Shown here: positions 37,558 through 46,482 of the stretch, in pieces
Numbering within the stretch: position 1 is the first letter of the stretch
How the letters are laid out: every line of letters starts with the position of its first letter
Source of the DNA: Synechococcus sp. MU1643
Lineage (GTDB): Bacteria; Cyanobacteriota; Cyanobacteriia; PCC-6307; Cyanobiaceae
Length of the DNA: 64,000 bases
Assembly (NCBI RefSeq): GCF_020514095.1
Contig: NZ_VTKY01000003.1
Location: forward strand, 1-64,000
Direction: 5' to 3'
Position numbers and translations under genes: made by a program
The notes under the pieces: generated by a model
Seen by the model: only the letters and a program-made list of their open reading frames with translations
Told to the model about the DNA's origin: nothing
Databases searched by the model: none

Positions 37558-38259
37558 TCATGCGCTGAGGATCAAGGCCCCCATCTGTCCGGCCACCAGC
37601 GAGCGGTGGGTCGCTTCAGAAAAACCCGCCTGCCGTGCCAGCCGCTCCTGTTCAGGCCCCGCAGGAAAGCGCTCCAAACTCTTTTCCAGGTAGGCGTACT
37701 CCTCCCGTAACCCCACAGAGGCGGCAGCGGGCACCACGAAGCGACGCAGATAGAAGCGTTGAAAGGCGGCAGCCGCTCCGCTTTGGGGGAGACGGTTGAA
37801 ATCCAGCACCCCGGCGCGCCCGCCGGGCTTCAGCAACCGGTGCAATTCATTCAGCCCCTGCAGGGGGTCCGCCAGATTGCGCAAGCCGTAAGCCATCACG
37901 GCACCATCAGCGCAGGCACTGGGCAAGCCTGTTTGCAGAGCATCCCCCTGCTGGAAGGTCACCGGCAACCAGGGCTGCTGACGCTGACGCTGGCGAGCCC
38001 GCTCCAGGGGAGCGGCGGCGGCATCCAGACCGGTCACCGCACCAGCGGGGCGAACACAGCGCCCCAGCTCCAAGGCCAGATCCCCAGTGCCGCAGCACAG
38101 ATCAAGCCAATGCTCTCCTGCCACCGGCTTAAGGGCGCGCACCAACTGACGTTTCCACTGACGATGCAACCCGAAACTGAGCACATCGTTGAGGCGGTCA
38201 TAGCGGGGAGCCACAGCGTCAAACAGCTGTTCCACCGCCGCGGGGTCACCAGGCTTCAT
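37558..38259 (-). CDS. menG: Demethylphylloquinone/demethylmenaquinone methyltransferase
   Basis: A class I SAM methyltransferase of the UbiE/MenG family, with N-terminal [28 protein letters not shown]-binding [14 protein letters not shown] and [23 protein letters not shown]. In cyanobacteria the last step methylates demethylphylloquinone for photosystem I, so menG is likelier than ubiE. It overlaps hisF by 4 bases (ATGA). Length 233 residues. Confidence 0.9.
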   Translation of the reverse strand: MKPGDPAAVEQLFDAVAPRYDRLNDVLSFGLHRQWKRQLVRALKPVAGEHWLDLCCGTGDLALELGRCVRPAGAVTGLDAAAAPLERARQRQRQQPWLPVTFQQGDALQTGLPSACADGAVMAYGLRNLADPLQGLNELHRLLKPGGRAGVLDFNRLPQSGAAAAFQRFYLRRFVVPAAASVGLREEYAYLEKSLERFPAGPEQERLARQAGFSEATHRSLVAGQMGALILSA

Positions 38260-39026
38260 GGACGGATCGTCAGGCCACGGGAGAGAAGATCTTGCTTGAT
38301 CTGTTCCACGGTGAGAACACCGTCGTGCAGCAACGAGGCCAGCAAAGCGGCGGAGGCATGGCCTCCCTCGGGACCCACGTCCAACGCCTCAGCGATGTGA
38401 TCCATGCAGCCCGCGCCACCGGAGGCGATCACCGGAATGGGGACCGCATCGGCCACGGCCCGGGTCAGAGCGAGGTCGTATCCAGCCTGGGTGCCATCAC
38501 CATCCATCGAGGTGAGCAGGATCTCTCCAGCCCCAAGGCCGGCCACCCGCTGGGCCCACTCCACAACATCGAGACCAGTGTTCTCGCGACCTCCCTTCAC
38601 GTAGACGTCCCAGCCGCCGGCATCGCGCCGACGGGCATCAATGGCCACAACGATGCACTGGCAGCCGAACTGATCGGCCCCCTCCCGCACAAGCTCAGGC
38701 CGCCGCACCGCCGAGGAGTTGAGACTCACCTTGTCGGCACCGGCCCGCAACAACTCGGTGATTCCCTCAACGGTGCTGATGCCACCGCCCACCGTGAAGG
38801 GAATCGTGACCGATTCAGCTGTTCTACGCACCATGTCGACAAGGGTGCCGCGCCCCTCATGACTGGCTGCGATGTCGAGGAAAACGAGTTCATCCGCCCC
38901 TGCACGGCTGTAACGACAAGCCAGCTCCACTGGATCACCGGCATCACGCAGGCCAACGAAATTGACACCTTTCACCACCCGTCCACGGGCGACATCCAGG
39001 CAGGGAATCAGACGCAGAGCAACCAT
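38256..39026 (-). CDS. hisF: Imidazole glycerol phosphate synthase cyclase subunit HisF
   Basis: A TIM-barrel enzyme that joins ammonia from HisH to PRFAR, giving IGP and AICAR. Catalytic Asp residues lie in [17 protein letters not shown] and [13 protein letters not shown]. The phosphate-binding GGG and [15 protein letters not shown] loops are present. Length 256 residues. Confidence 0.96.
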   Translation of the reverse strand: MVALRLIPCLDVARGRVVKGVNFVGLRDAGDPVELACRYSRAGADELVFLDIAASHEGRGTLVDMVRRTAESVTIPFTVGGGISTVEGITELLRAGADKVSLNSSAVRRPELVREGADQFGCQCIVVAIDARRRDAGGWDVYVKGGRENTGLDVVEWAQRVAGLGAGEILLTSMDGDGTQAGYDLALTRAVADAVPIPVIASGGAGCMDHIAEALDVGPEGGHASAALLASLLHDGVLTVEQIKQDLLSRGLTIRP

Positions 39027-39082
39027 CGATTCGGCGCAAAAGCGACTGTTAAGGTTGCGCCACTCTCCAAGCCTCGCAGGCT

Positions 39083-39298
39083 ATGTCCCAGGCTGACGCC
39101 ATCTCGATCGGCTCCAAGGTTCGCGTAACCCGCGTTAGGGATCGCATTCCCCAGGCCATGGTTGAGCTTCTGAAGAATGATGCCAACGGCACGGTGAAGG
39201 ATTTCCGCACCGTCGACGGCAAAGGAATCGGTGTCGTTGTTGAGCTCAGCGATGGCTCAACCAGCTGGTTCTTCGAAGACGAAATCGCCGCAGCCTGA
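39083..39298 (+). CDS. petP: PetP-like / DUF2862 small protein
   Basis: This 71-residue SH3-like protein has IGSKVRVTRVRDRIPQAMVE and SDGSTSWFFEDEIAA. The pattern matches the DUF2862 family containing PetP, a stromal accessory subunit that affects cytochrome b6f and supercomplexes in cyanobacteria. The fold also resembles the ferredoxin-thioredoxin reductase variable chain. It is just upstream of chlG (12-base gap), so a photosynthetic role fits. The name is probable rather than proven. Confidence 0.75.
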   Translation: MSQADAISIGSKVRVTRVRDRIPQAMVELLKNDANGTVKDFRTVDGKGIGVVVELSDGSTSWFFEDEIAAA

Positions 39299-39309
39299 GG
39301 ACTGTCTCT

Positions 39310-40263
39310 GTGAGCGACGCGCGTCAGCTGCTTGGGATGAAAGGTGCCTCGGGCACCACCAACATCTGGAAGCTGCGGCTGCAGCTGATGAAACCGGTCA
39401 CCTGGATCCCCTTGATCTGGGGGGTGATCTGTGGGGCAGCAGCCAGCGGTAACTACGAGTGGCGTATTGACCACGTGCTCGCAGCCTTTGCCTGCATGTT
39501 GATGAGCGGCCCCTTGCTGGCAGGTTTCACCCAGACCATCAACGACTACTACGACCGCGAGATCGACGCGATCAACGAGCCCTACCGGCCGATCCCCTCG
39601 GGAGCGATTCCCTTGGGTCAGGTCAAGCTGCAGATCTGGGTGCTGCTCCTCGCTGGTTTAGGCGTGTCCTACGGACTCGACCGATGGGCGGGACACACCA
39701 CTCCTGTGGTCTTTTTGCTGGCGTTGGGTGGCTCCTTTGTGAGCTACATCTATTCAGCACCGCCACTGAAGCTTAAGCAGAACGGTTGGCTGGGCAACTA
39801 CGCCCTCGGTGCGAGCTACATCGCTTTGCCCTGGTGGGCCGGCCAGGCCCTATTTGGCCAGCTCACCTGGGGCACAGCACTGCTCACCCTGGCCTACAGC
39901 CTCGCGGGTCTCGGGATTGCTGTAGTGAACGACTTCAAAAGCGTTGAAGGCGACCGTGAACTCGGACTTCAGTCGTTGCCAGTGGTGTTTGGCATCGAGC
40001 GAGCCAGCTGGATCAGCGCCGGAATGATTGATGTTTTTCAGCTGGCGATGGTTGCCGTCTTGATCGGGATCGGCCAGCATTTTGCAGCGGTTCTGCTGGT
40101 GCTGTTGATCGTTCCTCAGATCACCTTCCAGGACATCTGGTTGTTGAGAGACCCCGTGGCCTTTGACGTCAAATATCAGGCCAGTGCCCAGCCCTTCCTT
40201 GTTCTTGGCATGCTGGTGACCGCTCTGGCTGTGGGCCACAGCCCCTTGACCCAGGTGATGTGA
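39310..40263 (+). CDS. chlG: Chlorophyll synthase
   Basis: ChlG attaches geranylgeranyl or phytyl diphosphate to chlorophyllide in the thylakoid membrane. The UbiA-type motif TINDYYDREIDAINEPYRPI (first Asp-rich) and a second VNDFKSVEGDRELGLQSLP (Asp-rich loop) bind the diphosphate through magnesium. About eight hydrophobic helices follow the cytosolic N-terminus. Start GTG 39310; the stop overlaps the GTG of the PBP gene by 4 bases. Length 317. Confidence 0.94.
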   Translation: MSDARQLLGMKGASGTTNIWKLRLQLMKPVTWIPLIWGVICGAAASGNYEWRIDHVLAAFACMLMSGPLLAGFTQTINDYYDREIDAINEPYRPIPSGAIPLGQVKLQIWVLLLAGLGVSYGLDRWAGHTTPVVFLLALGGSFVSYIYSAPPLKLKQNGWLGNYALGASYIALPWWAGQALFGQLTWGTALLTLAYSLAGLGIAVVNDFKSVEGDRELGLQSLPVVFGIERASWISAGMIDVFQLAMVAVLIGIGQHFAAVLLVLLIVPQITFQDIWLLRDPVAFDVKYQASAQPFLVLGMLVTALAVGHSPLTQVM

Positions 40264-42308
40264 AGCGTTCCCGCCTGCACTGGGCTCTGATCACCGGCAC
40301 AGCAGCTGCGGTGGGTGTGGGAGCTGCCTTGGGCATGCGCGCTTTGACAGAGCTGGTGGACGCCACGCTTCCGGATGCCCGAGTGATTGCCAGCTTCAAT
40401 CGGCCGGGAACGATCACCCTGCTCTCCACCAATGGCAAGGTGATTCAGAAGCTGGGGCCAGCAACGCGAGAAAAGGTGAAGCCCGGTGCGATGCCGCCAA
40501 CGGTGGCTGAGGCTTTCATTGCAGCCGAAGACCGGCGTTTTTATCAACACGACGGTGTGGATGGCTGGGGCATCGCCAGGGCCATCGTCACCAACGTCCG
40601 CCAGGGTTCTGTTCGGGAAGGGGCCAGCACCATCACCCAGCAGCTGGCTCGAACCGTCTTTTTGAGCCAAGACCGCACAATCACCCGCAAACTCAAGGAA
40701 GCGGCTCTGGCCATGAAGCTGGAGCGCCAGCTGAGCAAGCAGCAGATCCTCGAGCAGTACCTCAACTACGTCTACCTGGGGTCTGGCGCCTATGGCATAG
40801 CCGATGCGGCCTGGATCTACTTCTCCAAAACCCCAGAGCAGCTCACGGTTCCTGAAGCAGCCATGATCGCTGGGCTGCCGCCTGCGCCATCGATTTATTC
40901 ACCCCTGGTGAACCCAGATCTGGCCAAGGAGCAGCGTTCGATTGTTCTGGATCGCATGGCCCAGGCCGGGTTTATCTCCACCAGCGAGGCGGATCGTGTT
41001 CGCAACAGCCCCCTTGACCTAAAGCCAGCAACACCCAAGTACTTCAACAGTTCAGCGCCTTACTTCACAACCTGGATTGCCCAGGAGCTACCCAAGTTCT
41101 TGACGCCCGAACAACTGGAAGTGGGCGGGGTCAAGGTGCGCACCAGCCTGAATCTCGACTGGCAAAAGAAAGCTCAGCAAGTGATTCGGGCCAATGCCCC
41201 CTTCGACACAGAAGGCGCGATGGTTTCGATCGATCCCGGCAACGGACTGGTGCGGGTGATGGTGGGGGGCAAGGATTTCTCCAAGAGTCAGTTCAACCGC
41301 ACCATCCTGGCGTTGCGTTCTCCGGGCTCCACCTTCAAGCTTTTTCCCTACGCAGCGGCCATTGATCGGGGCATGAAACCCGAGACCAAGGTGTTTGATG
41401 CGAAGCGTTGCTGGAATGGCTACTGCCCTAAAAACTTTGGCGATAAGTACTACGGCAACATCTCCCTTGCCGATGCCCTGAAGAATTCACTCAACACGGT
41501 GGCGGTCCAACTGCAAGACATCGTTGGATTTGAAGCCGTCATTGACATTGCCAACAACTTCAACATCGGCACCGAGCGACCTCTCGGCAAGTACTACCCC
41601 ATGGCCATCGGGGCCTACGAACAAACCATCCTCGACATGACTGCGGCCTATGCAGGAATGACCAATCGCGGAGTGTTCTTCACACCAAGCCCCATTGAAG
41701 AAATTCGTGGGCCCAAGAATGAATTGATTTGGAGCCGGCGACTGAGCGACAACCGAGGCAAGCGGGCGATTGATAGTGATGTGGCAGACACCATGAACTG
41801 GATGCTGCAACGGGTGGTGACCGGAGGCACCGGCATCGCCGCAAAACTCGACGATCGCCAGGTGGCTGGAAAGACGGGAACGTCAGAAAACACCCGTGAC
41901 CTCTGGTTCATCGGCTCGATTCCTCAGCTCACAACGGGCGTCTGGTTCGGATACGACGATGACCGCGCCACCAAGAGCACCAGCGGCGAGGCCGCATGGG
42001 CTTGGAAGCAATTCATGCTTCAAATCAAGGACGAGATCCCTGTCCGCGCCTTCCCCGACAAACCAAAGACGAAGCGAAAAGTGCGTTTGGCTGTCGATCC
42101 GAAAACGATTGCCAAGCCACCGAAAACCAAACCGGAGCAGAAGCAGAATGGCAACGGCGAGCCTGATGCAGCTCAACCAACGGTTGAGACAGACCTGCCC
42201 GCTCTCACCCCCATCGCACATCCTGCTCGCCAGACGCCCTATCTCTGGAGAAACAACACGCCAGACCGCAACGTTGATCGCCAAGGACGTCGCTGGACCC
42301 GAGATTGA
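40260..42308 (+). CDS. Class A penicillin-binding protein (PBP1A type)
   Basis: A bifunctional glycosyltransferase/transpeptidase of 682 residues. The N-terminal signal anchor is followed by a GT51 domain (AAEDRRFYQHDGVDGWGIAR with catalytic Glu, and EGASTITQQLARTVFL). The transpeptidase domain has the SxxK motif in SPGSTFKLFP, SLN in KNSLNTV and KTGTS. The proline/lysine-rich tail (DPKTIAKPPKTKPEQ) is likely disordered. It polymerises and cross-links peptidoglycan in the periplasm. The GTG start overlaps the chlG stop. Confidence 0.94.
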   Translation: MKRSRLHWALITGTAAAVGVGAALGMRALTELVDATLPDARVIASFNRPGTITLLSTNGKVIQKLGPATREKVKPGAMPPTVAEAFIAAEDRRFYQHDGVDGWGIARAIVTNVRQGSVREGASTITQQLARTVFLSQDRTITRKLKEAALAMKLERQLSKQQILEQYLNYVYLGSGAYGIADAAWIYFSKTPEQLTVPEAAMIAGLPPAPSIYSPLVNPDLAKEQRSIVLDRMAQAGFISTSEADRVRNSPLDLKPATPKYFNSSAPYFTTWIAQELPKFLTPEQLEVGGVKVRTSLNLDWQKKAQQVIRANAPFDTEGAMVSIDPGNGLVRVMVGGKDFSKSQFNRTILALRSPGSTFKLFPYAAAIDRGMKPETKVFDAKRCWNGYCPKNFGDKYYGNISLADALKNSLNTVAVQLQDIVGFEAVIDIANNFNIGTERPLGKYYPMAIGAYEQTILDMTAAYAGMTNRGVFFTPSPIEEIRGPKNELIWSRRLSDNRGKRAIDSDVADTMNWMLQRVVTGGTGIAAKLDDRQVAGKTGTSENTRDLWFIGSIPQLTTGVWFGYDDDRATKSTSGEAAWAWKQFMLQIKDEIPVRAFPDKPKTKRKVRLAVDPKTIAKPPKTKPEQKQNGNGEPDAAQPTVETDLPALTPIAHPARQTPYLWRNNTPDRNVDRQGRRWTRD

Positions 42309-42317
42309 GCCGAGGCT

Positions 42318-43655
42318 CTAGACCCGCTGAAGCACAGCCGAGTAGAACCCGTCCCCCCCCCCGGATTGATCCGGCCAGCGCTGGCTCTCCTCCTCCAAAC
42401 GCATCGTTGGGTGGCGCTTCAACAAAGCCTGGATCTGTGCCTGATTTTCATCGGGATGAATGGTGCAGGTGGCATACACCAACGATCCTCCGGGAGCCAA
42501 CAACGGCAGAAGCCCATCCAAAATGGCCCGTTGTTGGGGCAAAAGTCCACGAATGGATTGCGGCGTCACCCGCCAACGGGCATCGGGGTGACGGGCAAGG
42601 GTTCCAAGCCCCGAACAAGGGGCATCGATCAAAATCCGCTGGAAGGATTCACGCCATTGAGGGCGCTGCTCCAAGAGATTGACAGCATCCGCTGCCAGAG
42701 CATTGATGGAGGCGAGGCCCAACCGGGCAGCATTCGCCGCAACGCGCTTGAGCCGTCCGGCTGAACGGTCCACAGCCCAGATCTCCGCCTGATCCCCCAC
42801 CAACTCCGCCAAATGGGTGGCTTTCCCCCCCGGCGCAGCGCAAGCATCCAGTATGCGATCTCCTGGCTTGGGGTCGAGCAGAGGTGCAATCCATTGCGCC
42901 GAGCAATCCTGCACACACCAATGGCCATCTGCATAGCCGGGCCAGTGGCGCAGATCGCCGCTATGCCCAGAGATGCGCAGGCCATCAGGACAATCAACGA
43001 TGGGCTCACTGTTGATGCCAGCCGCGGCCAGATCCTGCTGCACCTGCGAAGGGCTCGATCGCAACCGATTCACCCGCAAATCCAGGTCCGGCACACGGTT
43101 GCAGGCGCTCGCCACCGCCGCGGCCCCCTCCGCCCCGCGCCACTCGATCAACAACTGAGTGAACCAATCCGGCAAGGAATGGGCCTGGGCCAGCTGGGCC
43201 GCCAGATCGTTGGGCAGCTGCAGGGTTTCGCCGGCCTCCCGCGCCCGCAGCGCTGCCCGAAGAACCCCATTCACCACAGGGGCCAGCCGGGTCAATCCCT
43301 TGCTGGCTTTGGCCAACTCCACAGCGGTGTTCACCGCTGCTGAATCTGGAATCCGCTCCATCAACAGCAGTTGATAGAGACCCACATGCAACAGCCAGCG
43401 CAGCTTGGGCGGTTGCTTCGCGGCCGGCACCTTGCCCAACCGATCCAGCCAGGCATCGAGAGTGTGCCGTTGGCGGATGGCGCCATAGGCCAGCTCGGTC
43501 ACCAAGCCTCGATCGGAAGGCTTGAGGTCACGCTCCCGCAGCACCCGCTCCAGTGCCACATCGGCGTAGGCCCCAGCCGCAACCGCCTGCAACACATCCC
43601 AGGCAAGACGGCGCGGCAGCAGCCCAATCGGAGCCGAATCAGACAAGAGCACCAC
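42318..43655 (-). CDS. rsmB: 16S rRNA (cytosine-967-C5)-methyltransferase
   Basis: An RNA m5C methyltransferase of the Fmu/Sun family. It has an N-terminal NusB-like domain (residues about 15-140) and a Rossmann domain with CAAPGGKATHLAEL. The catalytic cysteines are in IDAPCSGLGTLARHPDARW and VYATCTIHPDENQAQ. A C10/G10 run near the 3' end encodes GGGDGF. GTG 43655 starts the gene, 3 bases past the stop of the upstream alkyltransferase-like gene. Length 445. Confidence 0.95.
   Translation of the reverse strand: MVLLSDSAPIGLLPRRLAWDVLQAVAAGAYADVALERVLRERDLKPSDRGLVTELAYGAIRQRHTLDAWLDRLGKVPAAKQPPKLRWLLHVGLYQLLLMERIPDSAAVNTAVELAKASKGLTRLAPVVNGVLRAALRAREAGETLQLPNDLAAQLAQAHSLPDWFTQLLIEWRGAEGAAAVASACNRVPDLDLRVNRLRSSPSQVQQDLAAAGINSEPIVDCPDGLRISGHSGDLRHWPGYADGHWCVQDCSAQWIAPLLDPKPGDRILDACAAPGGKATHLAELVGDQAEIWAVDRSAGRLKRVAANAARLGLASINALAADAVNLLEQRPQWRESFQRILIDAPCSGLGTLARHPDARWRVTPQSIRGLLPQQRAILDGLLPLLAPGGSLVYATCTIHPDENQAQIQALLKRHPTMRLEEESQRWPDQSGGGDGFYSAVLQRV
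42353..42362. repeat. 10-base poly-C homopolymer in the rsmB 3' end
   Basis: Ten consecutive C residues (G10 on the coding strand) fall within the last 20 codons of rsmB. A slip here would change only the tail of the protein. Confidence 0.85.
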
Positions 43656-43658
43656 GCA

Positions 43659-44108
43659 TCAATCCCCAGCATGGGCGTCCGGGTGCCAGAGGAACTGACG
43701 CAGCGGCAAGCATCCTTCCGTATCCACCGGGATGCCCTCTGCCAGGAGAAGATCCCGCTGGATCCAGTCACTGCCCTCACGGCTGAGGCTCATCGAAATC
43801 CGCCCGTGAGCGTTCACCACACGGTGCCAAGGGACAGGGGACGGGAGCTTGAGACGCCGCAACGCCCAACCCACCTGACGCGCACAACCAAAGGCACCGA
43901 TCAACTCAGCGATCTGGCCGTAGGTCGCCAACCGACCATGGGGGATGCGTTCCACCTCACTCCAGACACGCTGATCAAACGTGCCGCCGGAGACGTACGG
44001 TTCAACGGAGGGATCCTTAGGCGGGATCTGGATGGCGACAGAAGCGCTGACTGCTTGATTGTCGTTCCAGGCCCCTAAGCATGGGAGACCCCAATTTGTT
44101 GCTCTCAC
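43659..44108 (-). CDS. Alkyltransferase-like (ATL) protein, MGMT family without catalytic Cys
   Basis: The winged-helix DNA-binding core reads ERIPHGRLATYGQIAEL and QVGWALRRLKLP. The usual active-site PCHR is here PWHR, so the acceptor cysteine is replaced by Trp and the protein cannot remove alkyl groups itself. ATL proteins bind O6-alkylguanine and hand it to nucleotide-excision repair. The start is uncertain: GTG 44108 gives 149 residues with about 40 extra N-terminal residues that are not family-like. Confidence 0.82.
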   Translation of the reverse strand: MRATNWGLPCLGAWNDNQAVSASVAIQIPPKDPSVEPYVSGGTFDQRVWSEVERIPHGRLATYGQIAELIGAFGCARQVGWALRRLKLPSPVPWHRVVNAHGRISMSLSREGSDWIQRDLLLAEGIPVDTEGCLPLRQFLWHPDAHAGD

Positions 44109-44122
44109 TCGATTGATCGCCC

Positions 44123-44812
44123 ATGCCCCTGCTGCCGCGACGGTTTGAGCGGCTGAAATCCGTGCTGAACCACCGCATGGCAGATCTCACGGTGCTGCTC
44201 GAACACGTTGAGAAACCCCACAACCTCTCCGCCATCCTGCGCAGCTGCGACGCCGTCGGGGCACTGGAAGCCCACGCGGTGAGTTTCGACGGGCGGCCAC
44301 GCACCTTCAACAGCACGGCCCAGGGCAGCCAGAAATGGGTGCCACTGCACGACCATCCCGATACCGAAACAGCCATCCGCCAGCTCAAAGCAAAAGGGTT
44401 CCGCCTCTACGGAACCCATCTTGGAGTGAATGCCAAGGACTACCGGGAGTGTGACTTCACCGGACCCACCGCCTTCGTACTCGGGGCCGAGAAATGGGGG
44501 CTAACCGATCAGGCCCGGGATCTGATGGATGAAGCGATCTTCATCCCCATGCGCGGCATGGTGCAGTCCCTGAACGTGTCGGTCGCCACCGCAACCCTGT
44601 TGTTTGAGGCGCTGCGCCAACGCCAGGTGGCCGGCCTGGCCCCAACCCAGGGAGAAGGCCTGAAGCCAGAGCAATACCAGCAGTTGCTGCTTGAGTGGTC
44701 CTACCCCGAGGTGGCTCGCTGGTGCCAGGAGCAGCAACGGCCTTACCCCGCCTTGAGTGAGGAGGGAGAGCTGATGGAGGAGTTACCGCGAACTGTGAAG
44801 CTACGATGCTGA
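44123..44812 (+). CDS. trmH: tRNA (guanosine-2'-O-)-methyltransferase TrmH
   Basis: A SPOUT methyltransferase of 229 residues for Gm18 in tRNA. Motifs HNLSAILRSCDAVGALEAHAV, FVLGAEKWGLTDQA and SLNVSVATATLLFEALRQRQ are TrmH-specific. ATG 44123, 14 bases from the divergent ATL gene start. Confidence 0.93.
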   Translation: MPLLPRRFERLKSVLNHRMADLTVLLEHVEKPHNLSAILRSCDAVGALEAHAVSFDGRPRTFNSTAQGSQKWVPLHDHPDTETAIRQLKAKGFRLYGTHLGVNAKDYRECDFTGPTAFVLGAEKWGLTDQARDLMDEAIFIPMRGMVQSLNVSVATATLLFEALRQRQVAGLAPTQGEGLKPEQYQQLLLEWSYPEVARWCQEQQRPYPALSEEGELMEELPRTVKLRC

Positions 44813-44875
44813 TCCGACGGAAGACTTGTATCTCGGCGAACCCTGGGCCATAACCAAAGCAGCGGATTGTCAGCA

Positions 44876-45049
44876 ATGGACAACAAACAGCTGCACCAGT
44901 ACGCGGTCACCTATCACTGCGGCAACGAGTGGGGCGAAGAAATGCTCCAGTCCGACGATCTCACCCATGCCGTGGAAGCGGCCCACGCCATCTTCCCCAG
45001 CTCCTGCCGGATTTCGATCCGTGAGGTGAAGGCACCGAAACCAGCCTGA
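44876..45049 (+). CDS. Small conserved hypothetical protein, 57 aa
   Basis: A short soluble protein (MDNKQLHQYAVTYHCGNEWG, then EEMLQSDDLTHAVEAAHAIFPSSCRISIREV). The alternating pattern and codon use suggest a real gene; it resembles short picocyanobacterial proteins with no known role. It lies 63 bases after trmH on the same strand. Confidence 0.6.
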   Translation: MDNKQLHQYAVTYHCGNEWGEEMLQSDDLTHAVEAAHAIFPSSCRISIREVKAPKPA

Positions 45050-45051
45050 GA

Positions 45052-45270
45052 TCAACGCTGTCGCCGCGGCACCCCAGGCAACTGAACCGCGGCGATCAAA
45101 ACCGCCGTCTCCAACAGCAGATTGCGGCTAACCAGCACCACCACCAGCACCAAGGTGGTGGCCAGGATCCGCTCGAGCAAGGCGATCACGTCATCGGTGC
45201 TGTCGCAGCTCTTTTTCCAGAGCAACGCGGCCACGCTCAGCAACATCAAGCTGATCCACCAGGCCATCAA
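45052..45270 (-). CDS. Small membrane hypothetical protein, 72 aa
   Basis: This protein is mostly two hydrophobic helices (about residues 1-18 and 34-62) separated by a short polar loop with KKSCDSTDDVIALLERI. No family is recognised. It lies 16 bases past the dppC-like stop on the same strand, so may be co-transcribed. Confidence 0.55.
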   Translation of the reverse strand: MMAWWISLMLLSVAALLWKKSCDSTDDVIALLERILATTLVLVVVLVSRNLLLETAVLIAAVQLPGVPRRQR

Positions 45271-45286
45271 ACCCGTGCTGATGGGT

Positions 45287-46159
45287 TCAGTCTGACGCGG
45301 GCCGGGCTTCTGTGCCGCTCACCCAGGCCTCGATGCCTTCCCCAAGGAAGGACAGCCCCAGCACCAAAACAAACATCGCCAGGCCAGGGAAGAGCGCCGT
45401 CCACCACACCCCAGTGGGCACTGCGGCCAGCGCCAGATTGAGATCACCACCCCATTCGGGAACAGTCTCCGGCAGGCCCAGACCGAGAAATCCCAGTCCC
45501 CCCAGCACCAACACCGCGTCGGCGGCATTGAGGGTGAGCAGCACTGGCACTGAGGTGATCACATTGCGGAACAAGTAGCGCCGCAGTATCCAGAGCGGCC
45601 CCGCCCCCAGGCTCTGGGCGGCCTCCACAAACAGCTCACTCTTCACCTGTGCGGTTTGGTTGCGCACCACGCGGAAATACTGCGGCACGTACACCACGCA
45701 AAGGGCTGCGGCGGCATTGGGGATGCCCTTGCCCAGCAGAAAGGCCAACACCACCGAAAGCAACAACACCGGCAGCGTGTAGAGCGTGTCCATCAGCAGC
45801 ACCATCAGGCGATCGACAGCACCGCCGAAATAACCACTCACCATGCCCAGGGGCACACCCACCAGCAGGGCCAAACCCACCGCCAGCAACACCACCTGAA
45901 GCGCCACTCCACTGCCTGCCATGGTGCGCACACACACATCCCGGCCGAGCCGGTCGGTGCCACACCAATGGGTCCAGCTGGGACCGGAGTAGATCGGGTT
46001 TTCCAGGCCAGCATTGGCGTCCGGAAGGATGCCAGCACCCACCAACAACGGCGTTATCAAAGCCACCAGCAGGTAGATCCCCACGATCACCAGACCCCAG
46101 CGAGCCATGTGGGTGGAGAGGCTGCGGGTCACGAGCAAGTTGGCCTCGGGCAGATGCAT
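45287..46159 (-). CDS. ABC transporter permease, DppC/OppC type
   Basis: A peptide-type ABC permease of 290 residues with about six membrane helices. Motifs are GTDRLGRDVCVRTMAGSGVAL and the EAA-like loop FVEAAQSLGAGPLWILRRYLFRNVI, which docks to the ATPase. It would import oligopeptides, nickel or other substrates with partner subunits that are not in this window, as in many picocyanobacteria where the genes are scattered. Confidence 0.88.
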   Translation of the reverse strand: MHLPEANLLVTRSLSTHMARWGLVIVGIYLLVALITPLLVGAGILPDANAGLENPIYSGPSWTHWCGTDRLGRDVCVRTMAGSGVALQVVLLAVGLALLVGVPLGMVSGYFGGAVDRLMVLLMDTLYTLPVLLLSVVLAFLLGKGIPNAAAALCVVYVPQYFRVVRNQTAQVKSELFVEAAQSLGAGPLWILRRYLFRNVITSVPVLLTLNAADAVLVLGGLGFLGLGLPETVPEWGGDLNLALAAVPTGVWWTALFPGLAMFVLVLGLSFLGEGIEAWVSGTEARPASD

Positions 46160-46188
46160 TGTCTCCCGAACCGAGGAAGAATGAAGGA

Positions 46189-46482
46189 ATGGCGTCCCGC
46201 TACCACTGGCGACAACGGCTTCTCGGCAGTCTCCAAGGCCAGCTCCAACTGGCCACTTATTTGGTGGTCTTCCTCGGATTCACAGGGGCCTCCTCGGTGG
46301 GGCTGTTGATCGGTCAGCGCAATCTGCTGGCCAACGACCAGCAGTTGGCCAGCCAAAGCATCGCGCTCTGCGACAAAGCCATCACGGATATTTAGGACGA
46401 TCGAGCCCATCTTGAACAGGAATTGCTGTTCCACTCCAGCCCAAACACCAGCCTCTGGATCGAAGACAAAAAAGGCGATTAG
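46189..46482 (+). pseudogene. Sensor histidine kinase N-terminal remnant
   Basis: The ATG frame gives a transmembrane region (SLQGQLQLATYLVVFLGFTGASSVGLLIGQ) and a start of a periplasmic/linker domain, then a TAG at 46393-46395. In-frame sequence resumes as DDRAHLEQELLFHSSP.SLWIED before TAG 46480. This resembles the first 100 residues of a two-component sensor kinase. No histidine-kinase or ATPase domain follows, since lepA occupies the space on the other strand, and the end overlaps its stop. Confidence 0.6.
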
